DNA from: Gallaecimonas xiamenensis 3-C-1
GTDB taxonomy: Bacteria > Pseudomonadota > Gammaproteobacteria > Enterobacterales > Gallaecimonadaceae
DNA: 64,000 bases
Direction: 5' to 3'
Assembly (NCBI RefSeq): GCF_000299915.1
Contig: NZ_AMRI01000012.1
Coordinates: 1 to 64,000 of the forward strand
Below the pieces are notes generated by a model. That model was not told where the DNA came from and searched no databases. It saw only the letters and a list, made by a program, of their open reading frames with translations. Made by a program: the position numbers and the translations under genes. The number at the start of each line of letters is the position of its first letter. Within the stretch, counting starts at the first letter, position 1. Positions 15,929-23,562 of the stretch are shown piece after piece.

Positions 15929-18734
15929 GTGTTATGGCCTGACCAAGCTGGCCCTTTTGAATACCGCCGGTTACGGCAAGTGCGTGCTGCCATTGGATAA
16001 ATCGGTGTCGGTGTGCGCCCCCAACAACACCGGCAAATCGTCGGTGATCAACGCCTTGCAGTTTCCCCTGATCAACGACATGCGCCTCACCGAATGGGAC
16101 GGCCACAGCTTTGAAGAAACCCGCAAGTTCTACTTCGCCACCGACCGCTCCTATGTGCTGCTGGAAGCGCGCCTGCCGGGCGACCGCGCCATGACCATAG
16201 GCGTTGCCGGCCGGGGCAAGGCCAGCGGCTACCAGTACCAGTACTTCTGCTACGAAGGGCCGCTGGACATGAGCGACTACATGGACGGCAAGGCGATACT
16301 GCCCTACGGCAAGCTGATGGAGCGTTTGCAGCAATACGGCCGCATTCCCCAGGAGCTAAAAGCCTCTGAACTGAACGCCCTTTTGACCGGTGGCGCCAGC
16401 CCTTACGACCACCTGGCCATGAAGCTCATTCCCCTCAATAACGTCTCGGACGCGCCGGTTTATAAAGAAATTTTCCGGCGCATGCTGAACCTGCACAAGC
16501 TCACCGCCCAGGACGTGAAGGGCTTTATGCTCAAGGTCTTCGACCGGCATTTTTCCAATGCCCGCATCGATTTTTTGGCGGTGTGGCACAGCGCCTTTGA
16601 CCGGGTTAACCGCATGCGCGCCCAGCTTTTGGCCATGGAAAAAGAAGCCGACGCCGTTAAGGCCCTGGAGCACCTCTTAGACAGCCGCGCCGTGCTCAAG
16701 GGCAAACTGGCCGCCTACCAGCCGCGCCTGGACGAAGCCCTGGTGCAGTGGCACGACCATATGGACGAGAAGCACCACGAGCTGTCGTCCCGCCGCGAGC
16801 AACTGTCAGAAGACAAAGCAGGCCTCAAAGACAAGTTCAGCTTCTTGCAAAACCAGATGCTGGCCCTGGGCGGCACCAAGACCAGCCTTGGCCAATGGCT
16901 GGACGAGTACAACGCCCTCTACCAGGACTTTGCCCTGGTGGACGAGCCCACCCTCAAGGCCAATATCGCCAGCCTCAAGGCCGAATACGAAGAATTGGTG
17001 GGCCTGCTGGCCTCGGCCAAGGCCCAGCCGATGTCCGCCATCGAGCGGCGCATCAAGGACCTTCGCCGCCAGCTCAGCTCCAATAAGCTGCAATTTAAAA
17101 ACCTCGAGTACAACCTCTACTCAAGGCTCCGTGAAGATCTGGCGCCGGGGGAAATGGCCGAAGTCAGCAAGCTGCTGAACCCGGATCTGCTGGCGCTCTC
17201 CACTGCCAAGGGCGGCGAGGTGGAGATCACCGACGACAGCGCCTTTGGCGACTTCTTGGAAGCCGTGGCCAGCGCCATCAAGGGCCATATCATGCAGCTG
17301 CCGGGGGCGACGGTGGATTTGAGCCACCTGCACTCGGCGCAGTTCTCCGCCAGCGAAGACAAGCTGCATTTGAAAGAAACCATCGACCAGCAGGAAGCGG
17401 AGCTCAACCAGCTTAACGCCCAGCTGAAAGTGGCCCAGGACCTGGAAGCCAAACTGGCCGAAAAGAGCGCCCTGGAACGGCAGGTGGAAGAAGAACAAGC
17501 GGCCCTTCGCGCCTTCAAGCGCTTTGAGGAGATGCAGGCCCTTTACCCTGAGCGCCAGGCCCAGTTCGACACCCTGGCCGAGGAAGAAGCGGGCCTTCGC
17601 GAGCAGCTCGAAGAGCTTAGGGCCATGGAAAGCCGCCTTAACGACCAGCTGATGCAACTGAAAGTCACCGAAGACCAATTCAAGCGCCAGGACGAGACCC
17701 TGAGCCGGGTCAAGGGCCAACGTATCGATGACCAGCTGGATCTTATCAGCGGCCGCACCACCCCTTACATGATTGATATCCGCCTGGACATGGACGCCCT
17801 GAGTGAGAGCCTGGAGCACTTTAACCGCGAGTGCCGGGAGCTGCGCGACCACGACCTTGGCATCAGCAACACCTACATGCACCTGTTCAAGCAAGGCATC
17901 AGCCAGTTTGACGGCGAGCCGGACGAAGAAACCCGCTGCATGAAGCTGATTAACAGCTTCCACAACCTGCCGGCAGAGCGGGAAGTCATTGCCCGCCAGG
18001 CCCGTGCGGCGCTGGTGGACGTGGCAGGGACCTTAAGTTCCTTGCGTAACGACCTGCACCGCCTGCACGGCGAGATGGAGCGCTTTAACCAGGGCATTAC
18101 CCGCCACCCCATCTCCAACCTCAAGGGTTTTAAAATCGAGGTGGTGGACAGGCCGCAGCTGGTGCAGCACATCGACACCATCTTGGAGACCTCCCGCACC
18201 TACGAGAGCGGCGAGAGCTTTGACCTTCTTGACCTCAACCAACCCACCGACGACAAAGCCCTTGGCGAGGCCAAGGATTACCTTATCAAGGTGGGCACCG
18301 ACGCCGCCGGCCTGACCCTGGACGACCTTTTTGATATCCGCTTTAAGGTCACCGACAGAGCCGGCAACACCGACTCTTACGACAAAATCGACTCGGCCGG
18401 CTCCAACGGTACCCGTATCACCATCAAGCTGCTTTGCGGCATGCTGTTTATCCGCCAGCTACTCAGCGAAAAAGAGCGCGGCCTGTACCGCATTCCCCTT
18501 TATATCGACGAAGCGGCGGACATCGACCCCTCCAACCAGCGGGCCATTATCGACACCGCCCGCCACTTTGGCTTTGTGCCGATTTTCGCCTCGGTGAAAC
18601 CGCAAATTTCCTGTGACGTGGTGGTGCCCATTCGCACCACCCGCGACGGCACCGTCAACCTGGTGGAAGAAAAAGACTGGATCTTTATCGACGCCAAGGC
18701 CCCCGAGCCGGAATCGGCAATGGAAGAAGCCTAA
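15921..18734 (+). CDS. mksB: MksB SMC-like ATPase of an MksBEF condensin
   Basis: 937 aa. Walker A is APNNTGKSS (residues 33-41). Long coiled coils fill about residues 225-335 and 460-620, with a likely hinge between. The C-terminal head has SAGSNG, a likely counterpart of the ABC signature, and a Walker B ending in YIDEA with Asp863 and Glu864. This is the head-coil-hinge-coil-head plan of SMC proteins, but shorter than MukB (about 1480 aa), as known for MksB. It uses ATP to organise DNA together with MksE and MksF. A terminator follows immediately and no mksG (TOPRIM nuclease) gene is present. Confidence 0.82.
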   Translation: MAECYGLTKLALLNTAGYGKCVLPLDKSVSVCAPNNTGKSSVINALQFPLINDMRLTEWDGHSFEETRKFYFATDRSYVLLEARLPGDRAMTIGVAGRGKASGYQYQYFCYEGPLDMSDYMDGKAILPYGKLMERLQQYGRIPQELKASELNALLTGGASPYDHLAMKLIPLNNVSDAPVYKEIFRRMLNLHKLTAQDVKGFMLKVFDRHFSNARIDFLAVWHSAFDRVNRMRAQLLAMEKEADAVKALEHLLDSRAVLKGKLAAYQPRLDEALVQWHDHMDEKHHELSSRREQLSEDKAGLKDKFSFLQNQMLALGGTKTSLGQWLDEYNALYQDFALVDEPTLKANIASLKAEYEELVGLLASAKAQPMSAIERRIKDLRRQLSSNKLQFKNLEYNLYSRLREDLAPGEMAEVSKLLNPDLLALSTAKGGEVEITDDSAFGDFLEAVASAIKGHIMQLPGATVDLSHLHSAQFSASEDKLHLKETIDQQEAELNQLNAQLKVAQDLEAKLAEKSALERQVEEEQAALRAFKRFEEMQALYPERQAQFDTLAEEEAGLREQLEELRAMESRLNDQLMQLKVTEDQFKRQDETLSRVKGQRIDDQLDLISGRTTPYMIDIRLDMDALSESLEHFNRECRELRDHDLGISNTYMHLFKQGISQFDGEPDEETRCMKLINSFHNLPAEREVIARQARAALVDVAGTLSSLRNDLHRLHGEMERFNQGITRHPISNLKGFKIEVVDRPQLVQHIDTILETSRTYESGESFDLLDLNQPTDDKALGEAKDYLIKVGTDAAGLTLDDLFDIRFKVTDRAGNTDSYDKIDSAGSNGTRITIKLLCGMLFIRQLLSEKERGLYRIPLYIDEAADIDPSNQRAIIDTARHFGFVPIFASVKPQISCDVVVPIRTTRDGTVNLVEEKDWIFIDAKAPEPESAMEEA

Positions 18735-18741
18735 ACGCAGT

Positions 18742-18770
18742 AAAAAAGCCGCCCGAGGGCGGCTTTTTTA
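18742..18770. terminator. Bidirectional intrinsic terminator between mksB and argD
   Basis: AAGCCGCCC-GA-GGGCGGCTT stem (18746-18765), flanked by A6 and T6. It serves mksB rightward and argD leftward; its edge overlaps the argD stop codon. Confidence 0.85.
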
Positions 18771-19934
18771 CTGGCTAAATAGCTTGTCCAATAGGCCAAG
18801 GGCCTCGGCCACTTCGGCCTCGCTGATATTGAGCGCCGGCATAAAGCGCAGGGTATTGGCCCTGGGGGCGTTGATAAAGAGCCCAAGCGCCATGGCCTTT
18901 TCCACCAGGGCGCTGGCATCCAGCATCCCGGTATTGAGCGCCAGCAGCAGGCCCTGGCCCCGCACCTCGCCAAGGCCGTACTTGGCGCTCAGCAGACCCA
19001 GGCCTGCTTTCAATTGCTGGCTGCGGGCATTGACCCCTGCCAAAAAGCCGGGGGCGGTGACCGCCTCTACCATGGCCTGGCCCACGGCGCACATCAGCGG
19101 GTTGCCGCTGAAGGTGCCGCCCTGGTCGCCGTATTCAAAGCAGCTGACCGCGTTATCTATCAGCATCGCCGACAGCGGCACACCGCCGCCCAGGCCCTTG
19201 GCCAGGGTCATGATATGGGGCTTGATGCCGTGGTGCTCATAGGCAAAGAGCTTGCCGGTGCGGCCGATGCCGGTCTGTACCTCGTCAAAAATGAGCAGCG
19301 CATTTTGTGCCTGGCAAAGGGCAGCCAGGCCTTGCAGGAAATCGCAGCTGGCCTCCACCACTCCCGCCTCCCCCTGTATGGGTTCGAGCATCACCGCCAC
19401 CGTGGCGTCGTCCATGGCCGCGGCTACCGCCGCCAAATCGTTAAAGGGCACCTTGATAAAGCCCGGCACCTTGGGCTCGAACAGCGCCTCAAAGGCCGGT
19501 TTGCCGCAGGCGGACATGCAGGCCAGGGTGCGGCCGTGAAAGCCCCCTTCGAAGGTGATGATTTTAAAGGCGCCGTTCTTGTGTTTTTGGCCCCAGCGGC
19601 GGGCGAGCTTGATGGCCCCTTCATTGGCCTCGGCGCCGCTGGAGGCAAAAAACACCTGGTCGAACACAGAATGCTTCACCAAAGTGTTGGCCAGCTCCAC
19701 CATGGGGCCGTTGTAAAAACCGGGGCTGGCGTTCACCAGGGTGGCGGCCTGGCGGGCCAGGGCTTCTTGCATGACCAAAGGGCTATGGCCCAGGGTATTT
19801 ACCGCCCAGCCCTGCACCAGATCCAGGTAGCCCTTGTTGGTATCGTCAAACAGATAACTGCCCTGCCCTTTGACAAAGAGTTGCCCAGGGCGCTTGGCCA
19901 CGGGGATAAGGGCGGAATAGGCGGAGCTGGTCAT
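18768..19934 (-). CDS. argD: Acetylornithine aminotransferase-type PLP enzyme
   Basis: 388 aa from the ATG that has GGAG seven bases upstream; an in-frame TTG extension runs through a terminator hairpin and is rejected. Class III aminotransferase: SSGAEANEGAIKLAR binds the cofactor phosphate, IFDEVQTGIGRTG carries the PLP-ring Asp, and TLAKGLGGG carries the Schiff-base Lys. It converts N-acetylornithine and 2-oxoglutarate to the semialdehyde and glutamate in arginine synthesis, and often the succinyl-DAP step of lysine synthesis. Two ARG-like boxes and a terminator-type leader lie upstream, supporting an arginine role. AstC (arginine catabolism) is the main alternative, since it is also ArgR-controlled in some bacteria. 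Confidence 0.8.
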   Translation of the reverse strand: MTSSAYSALIPVAKRPGQLFVKGQGSYLFDDTNKGYLDLVQGWAVNTLGHSPLVMQEALARQAATLVNASPGFYNGPMVELANTLVKHSVFDQVFFASSGAEANEGAIKLARRWGQKHKNGAFKIITFEGGFHGRTLACMSACGKPAFEALFEPKVPGFIKVPFNDLAAVAAAMDDATVAVMLEPIQGEAGVVEASCDFLQGLAALCQAQNALLIFDEVQTGIGRTGKLFAYEHHGIKPHIMTLAKGLGGGVPLSAMLIDNAVSCFEYGDQGGTFSGNPLMCAVGQAMVEAVTAPGFLAGVNARSQQLKAGLGLLSAKYGLGEVRGQGLLLALNTGMLDASALVEKAMALGLFINAPRANTLRFMPALNISEAEVAEALGLLDKLFSQ

Positions 19935-19950
19935 AGGATCTCCAGGCAAC

Positions 19951-19974
19951 AAAAAACCGCAGCGACGGCTGCGG
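19951..19974 (-). terminator. Intrinsic terminator in the argD leader (probable attenuator)
   Basis: Read on the minus strand, CCGCAGC-CGTC-GCTGCGG (19974 down to 19957) is a perfect 7-bp stem with a 4-base loop, followed directly by six T residues. It ends 16 bases before the argD start codon, and no upstream leftward gene exists that would need terminating: the next gene is divergent. Conditional termination of the argD leader transcript is therefore the simplest reading. Confidence 0.6.
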
Positions 19975-20068
19975 CTTGGGCGCCACGGACCCAGGCTCAG
20001 CCGGGGCGCCGGCCGGTACTTGGCCAAGGGGGCGCTCAGCGGGATGTCGTGGGCACAAGATCCGATCG

Positions 20069-20107
20069 AACGAATAAAAAGTCAATTTTAACGAATTAAA
20101 AACCACA
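20069..20107 (-). promoter_or_regulatory. Tandem ARG boxes (ArgR operator) upstream of argD
   Basis: On the minus strand, TGTGGTTTTTAATTCGTT (20107-20090) and ATTGACTTTTTATTCGTT (20086-20069) are separated by exactly 3 bases, the spacing of paired E. coli ARG boxes. Against wnTGAATwwwwATTCAnw the first box misses 3 fixed positions and the second misses 2; both keep TG at 3-4 and ATTC at 12-15. The pair contains a TTGACT -35-like element, so a bound ArgR hexamer would block the promoter. Confidence 0.6.
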
Positions 20108-20217
20108 AGGTGGTGCAACGCCGCCCTGGGCATTGTCACCGAACCGCCCTTAAACCGTCATGGCTCCCCGCTAGGCTTTAGGCCTGGACGATAAGGACAC
20201 CCAGAGGGAAGATGACC

Positions 20218-21459
20218 ATGAAATACGCTCACCTGGCCTGGCTGCTGGCAGCCGTGGCCCTTGCCAATACCGCCTGCGCCGCCACCCCGGCTAGCTTGCG
20301 GGGCCACAAACAGGCCCAGGTCGGCCCCCGGCCCTTCTATCTGGTGGCCGATATGGACCCAGGCCCCCTAAAAACCAAGTTGCAGCAATGTGCCAAGGGG
20401 CCCTTTTACCGCACCGACTTTTCCATTGGCCACAGGGGGGCGCCCCTGCAGTTTCCCGAACACACCAGGGAGTCCTACCAGGCGGCGGCTGCCATGGGCG
20501 CCGGGGTGCTGGAATGCGATGTGACCTTCACCAAGGACAAGGAGCTGGTCTGCCGTCACAGCCAGTGCGACCTGGCCACCACCACCAATATCCTGGCCAT
20601 ACCGGAACTGGCCGCCAAGTGCAGCCAGCCCTTTACCCCGGCCCACGGCGACACCCCGGCCAGCGCCACCTGCTGCACCTCCGATATCACCCTGGCCGAA
20701 TTCAAGCAGCTTAAGGGCAAGATGGACGGCTTTAATCCCAGGGCCCAGACCCCCTTGGAGTTCATCCTGGGTACCCCGGGCTGGCGCACCGACCTGTACA
20801 GCCAGACCGGCACCCTGATAACCCACGCCGAGAGCATTACCCTCTTTAAACAGCTAGGCGTTAAGTTCACCCCCGAGCTGAAAAGCCCCCAGGTGGCCAT
20901 GCCCTTTGACGGCATGAGCCAGCAGGATTACGCCCAGAAACTCATCAACGAATACCGGGCCGCCGGGATTCCGGCCAACCAGGTGTTCCCCCAATCGTTC
21001 AATCTGGCGGATCTGGAATACTGGCTGGCCCAGGCCCCGGACTTTGGCCGCCAGGGGGTGTACCTTGACGATCGCGACGCCGATCCGGCCTTTGACCCCA
21101 TGGACGAGCACAGCTGGCATCCGTCCATGGACCAGTTGAAGGCCAAAGGGGTCAACATCCTGGCGCCGCCCCTGTGGATGCTGGTGACCCTGGACTCCCA
21201 GGGCCGGATGGTGCCCTCCCTCTACGCCCGCAAAGCCAAGGCCGCCGGCCTCGACCTTATCGCCTGGAGCCTGGAAAGGTCCGGCCCCCTGGCCGGGGGC
21301 GGCGGTTGGTACTACCAAAGCGTCAGCGACGCCATCAACAACGACGGCGACATGATGACCCTGGTGGACGTACTGGCCAGGGACGTAGGGGTGAGGGGCA
21401 TCTTCAGCGACTGGCCCGGCACCGTCACCTACTACGCCAGCTGCATGAAGAAAAGGTGA
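20218..21459 (+). CDS. Secreted glycerophosphodiester phosphodiesterase
   Basis: 413 aa from the second ATG, which sits about nine bases after AGAGGG; an ATG six bases earlier is the alternative. A Sec signal with cleavage near CAATPA is clear; a lipoprotein cleavage before the Cys of NTAC is less likely because the lipobox is poor. The GDPD barrel shows SIGHRGAP with the catalytic His-Arg, EHTRESY, LECDVTF with the metal Glu and Asp, and VCRHSQCDL with the second His. It hydrolyses glycerophosphodiesters to glycerol-3-phosphate and an alcohol in the periplasm or outside. Extra cysteines (CCTSD, QCDL) may form disulfides. It stands alone. Confidence 0.85.
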   Translation: MKYAHLAWLLAAVALANTACAATPASLRGHKQAQVGPRPFYLVADMDPGPLKTKLQQCAKGPFYRTDFSIGHRGAPLQFPEHTRESYQAAAAMGAGVLECDVTFTKDKELVCRHSQCDLATTTNILAIPELAAKCSQPFTPAHGDTPASATCCTSDITLAEFKQLKGKMDGFNPRAQTPLEFILGTPGWRTDLYSQTGTLITHAESITLFKQLGVKFTPELKSPQVAMPFDGMSQQDYAQKLINEYRAAGIPANQVFPQSFNLADLEYWLAQAPDFGRQGVYLDDRDADPAFDPMDEHSWHPSMDQLKAKGVNILAPPLWMLVTLDSQGRMVPSLYARKAKAAGLDLIAWSLERSGPLAGGGGWYYQSVSDAINNDGDMMTLVDVLARDVGVRGIFSDWPGTVTYYASCMKKR

Positions 21460-21521
21460 AAGCCCACGGGGCCCTAACCGGTCTTTCTGCCTTGCCCCTT
21501 TGACCATTTACGGGAGGCAAG

Positions 21522-21866
21522 ATGAAAACCTTAATGACAATGGCCCTGGTGCTGGCCATGGTGGCACTCAGTGCCCAGGCAGCGCCGGGCAACGGCCAAG
21601 GCCGGCGTAGCGGCGGCAACCCCATTTACGTCACCAGCCAGGGCCTTTACTTCGACACCTTTGCCGCAGTAGAAGCCCTGCCGGATTCGGGCCCCTTCCA
21701 GAAATTGGAAATGGGCGTGAGCGGCGCCCAGACCGAGTTCGGCCCAGGGGACGTTGGCTACCTGGGAGGCCGCTGGTGGGTGGATCTCAATAACAACCAG
21801 GTGATGGATCTGGAAGACATGTACTTCCTCTGTCCCTTGCTGGGCCGCGGCCGCAGCGAACCCTAA
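21522..21866 (+). CDS. Small secreted protein of unknown function
   Basis: 114 aa with a clear Sec signal peptide (cleavage after SAQA, about residue 21) and GGGAGG seven bases before the ATG. The mature part is glycine- and tryptophan-containing (LGGRWWVDLNNNQVMD) with an EF-hand-like acidic stretch, DLNNNQVMDLED, which could bind calcium as in dockerin-like loops (inference). One cysteine is present near the end. I do not recognise a family. It follows the phosphodiesterase gene by 62 bases on the same strand and is closed by a terminator. Confidence 0.65.
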   Translation: MKTLMTMALVLAMVALSAQAAPGNGQGRRSGGNPIYVTSQGLYFDTFAAVEALPDSGPFQKLEMGVSGAQTEFGPGDVGYLGGRWWVDLNNNQVMDLEDMYFLCPLLGRGRSEP

Positions 21867-21871
21867 CAAGC

Positions 21872-21894
21872 AAGGGCCCCTCAGGGGCCCTTTT
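21872..21894. terminator. Intrinsic terminator between the small secreted protein and the EEP-family gene
   Basis: AAGGGCCCC-TCA-GGGGCCCTT perfect stem (21872-21892) followed by TTTT on the plus strand. The T-run is only four bases, and the left side has only CAAG, so it is strongest for the rightward gene. Confidence 0.7.
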
Positions 21895-22631
21895 CACAGC
21901 TGCTGGAAGCGGGCATAGATGGGGTTGTGGTCGGACACCACGTCGGTATCGATGGCGGTAGCCATCTCCAGTTTCAGGCCCCGGTAGAAGATGAAATCCA
22001 GGGGCCGGCGGAACAGGCTCTTGATGTGATGGGCATCTTCCATCACCGCCTGGGCCAAGCCCAGCTCCTGGGAGAAAGCCTTGAGATAATGCTGGCGCCT
22101 TGGGCTCCAGACATTGAAATCCCCCGCTACCACCATGGGCCCCCGGTGCTCGCCAAGGCGGGTCATCAACCCTTCCATCTCCCCCAAAAAACGCTTGTGG
22201 TGCACGAAGTTGACGGCGTGGACATTGGCCACCAACAGCGGTTGGCCGCTGGCCAGGCGATGCCAGCTCAGCATGGCGCTCTTATGGGTGGCAAAGCGCA
22301 GTTCACGGGTGCGGCTCAGCAGCGGTTCCATCTGGTCAAAGGCAGCGCTGGAAGCGGTCAACACCCCGAAGTGGTGCCTTGGGGTCTGGATATTGGGGGC
22401 CATGGCATAAGAGAGCCCGGCCAGGTTCAGCTTCTGCTGCTGGGGCAGCTTGGCTTCCTGAAGCAGCAACATCTGGGCCGGATACTGATGCATCAACATC
22501 CACAGGCGGTGCTGGAAGCGCCGGTCCAGGGTCTTCTTCTGGGTATTCCAGCACAGAACACCGAAGGCCTGGGCCAGTTCGCCATCCTGGTGATGCAGCA
22601 GGTGCTGGGGCAAAGACAAGGGCTTGAGCAT
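21894..22631 (-). CDS. Endonuclease/exonuclease/phosphatase (EEP) family protein
   Basis: 245 aa metal-dependent phosphoesterase fold. Visible landmarks are CWNTQKKT (Asn ligand), LLLQEAKLP (metal Glu), VVAGDFNVWS (catalytic Asp and Asn) and the terminal VVSDHNPIYARF (Asp-His pair). There is no signal peptide, so a cytoplasmic or cell-associated enzyme is likely; substrates in this superfamily range from DNA to phosphoinositides and cannot be named here. It is transcribed alone. A proline/leucine-rich start (MLKPLSLPQHLLHH) precedes the fold. Confidence 0.85.
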   Translation of the reverse strand: MLKPLSLPQHLLHHQDGELAQAFGVLCWNTQKKTLDRRFQHRLWMLMHQYPAQMLLLQEAKLPQQQKLNLAGLSYAMAPNIQTPRHHFGVLTASSAAFDQMEPLLSRTRELRFATHKSAMLSWHRLASGQPLLVANVHAVNFVHHKRFLGEMEGLMTRLGEHRGPMVVAGDFNVWSPRRQHYLKAFSQELGLAQAVMEDAHHIKSLFRRPLDFIFYRGLKLEMATAIDTDVVSDHNPIYARFQQL

Positions 22632-22710
22632 GACGGGCCCTGCAGGGTGACCAGGCTTTCATCCTAGCATCGCCAACGGGCCGGTTGCAGGGTTGAGATC
22701 AAGGCTCGCT

Positions 22711-23151
22711 TCAGTAGTTTTGCAGGTACCCCAGCAAGGCTTCCACCCTGGCCCTGACCAGGCTGGTTTTATAGGCACCACGGGACAAGCCAGATGAAGA
22801 GCCAAACTGGGCCGCAGTCCAGTTGCGGTCCACGAACTGGAATTCGGCGTCCCGGTATTTAAGCCACTGGCGCTGAGCCAGCCGCAACTGGCGCTTTTCA
22901 GTATCGCCCAGGCGGATCATCAGGGATTGGTAAGCCTGGTTCAACTCCTTGTCCAGAAACTGCAGGTAATCGCCGTAGATGCGGTGGTAATCCTGGGTGG
23001 AGTTGGCAGGGGACTGGATCTGGGCGGCAAAGGGCCTGGCCTTGGTGCGAAAACTCTCCAGAGGGTCGGAACTGTCTGGATTGTCGATGGCCCAGACCGA
23101 GCTGCAAAGCAACAAACCGGCCAACGCCAGGCTGGGAACAGTCACCTTCAT
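22711..23151 (-). CDS. DUF1311 / LprI-like secreted lysozyme-inhibitor family protein
   Basis: 146 aa from the ATG five bases after GGAGG; an in-frame GTG two codons earlier overlaps the site's spacing and is less likely. A Sec signal peptide ends near SVWA. The mature protein carries the DUF1311 hallmark LNQAYQSLMIRLGD followed by LRLAQRQWLKYRDAEF, a helical pair seen in proteins related to mycobacterial LprI. The usual cysteine pair of this family is not visible in the mature part. Function in this organism is unknown; an envelope-protective role is only a family-based guess. Confidence 0.78.
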   Translation of the reverse strand: MKVTVPSLALAGLLLCSSVWAIDNPDSSDPLESFRTKARPFAAQIQSPANSTQDYHRIYGDYLQFLDKELNQAYQSLMIRLGDTEKRQLRLAQRQWLKYRDAEFQFVDRNWTAAQFGSSSGLSRGAYKTSLVRARVEALLGYLQNY

Positions 23152-23554
23152 GGACACCTCCTATTCCAACACACCAACAAGATAACATTTAATAAACAAA
23201 AGAAACCTGCCTTTATCCCCACCGGGCACTCCCTGGTCTCAAGGCCGTAAAAGTGGGAGCCAGCTCGCTTTTTTAAAGGCTTGCCTGCCAGGAAAGGGCA
23301 CTGTCCTTGCACCCTTTTTTATTAGCGTCTATGCATATTAAATATCAACAGGATGTTAATTTTTAGCCAGCCGTCCCACCCATAGGAGTCTGCAGGGAAT
23401 ATTGCCGACTCAAGGTGGAACCGGCCTTACAAGGACGTCGCCATGGCCGCCCTCAGCCCCTCGTTGTCCCTGACTCACCCCACTCTGGGTTGCGGTCCCC
23501 CCAAGCTAACGCCCTGCCTACCGTTGGATACTCATTTTCTTGAAGGGACACATC
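23152..23554. other. Largest intergenic gap (about 400 bases), putative control region of the cytochrome operon
   Basis: The gap lies between divergent genes. An AT-rich core (about 23311-23360) holds a possible promoter, TTGCAC (23307-23312), 17 bases, TATGCA (23330-23335), reading toward the operon; the -10 match is poor. Downstream there is a 39-codon reading frame (23443-23562) with its own ribosome site, described separately. No repeat, RNA gene or terminator was seen. Confidence 0.35.
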
Positions 23555-23562
23555 ATGACTAA
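23443..23562 (+). CDS. Possible 39-aa upstream ORF overlapping the cytochrome start
   Basis: ATG preceded at eight bases by AAGGA; the frame runs 39 codons and its TAA overlaps the start of the cytochrome gene by eight bases, the geometry of translational coupling. The peptide is rich in Pro, Leu, Ser and Thr (MAALSPSLSLTHPTLGCG ...) and has no recognisable domain. It could be a leader peptide, a small coupled protein, or chance in GC-rich DNA. Listed because both the ribosome site and the stop/start overlap are present. Confidence 0.25.
   Translation: MAALSPSLSLTHPTLGCGPPKLTPCLPLDTHFLEGTHHD

Noticed and set aside
14185-18734. A Wadjet (JetABCD) plasmid-defence system
   Set aside because: The fourth gene (JetD/MksG) is absent and the operon ends in a terminator, so the call is limited to an MksBEF condensin.
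18613-19242. A 209-residue plus-strand frame spanning the end of mksB and antisense to argD
   Set aside because: It crosses a strong terminator and has a shadow-like Ser/Arg/Pro composition.
19935-20027. An N-terminal extension of argD from a TTG, containing an arginine-rich stretch
   Set aside because: It would translate through the terminator hairpin and lacks a ribosome site, while the downstream ATG has GGAG and matches the family start. The arginine codons are noted only as a possible leader feature.
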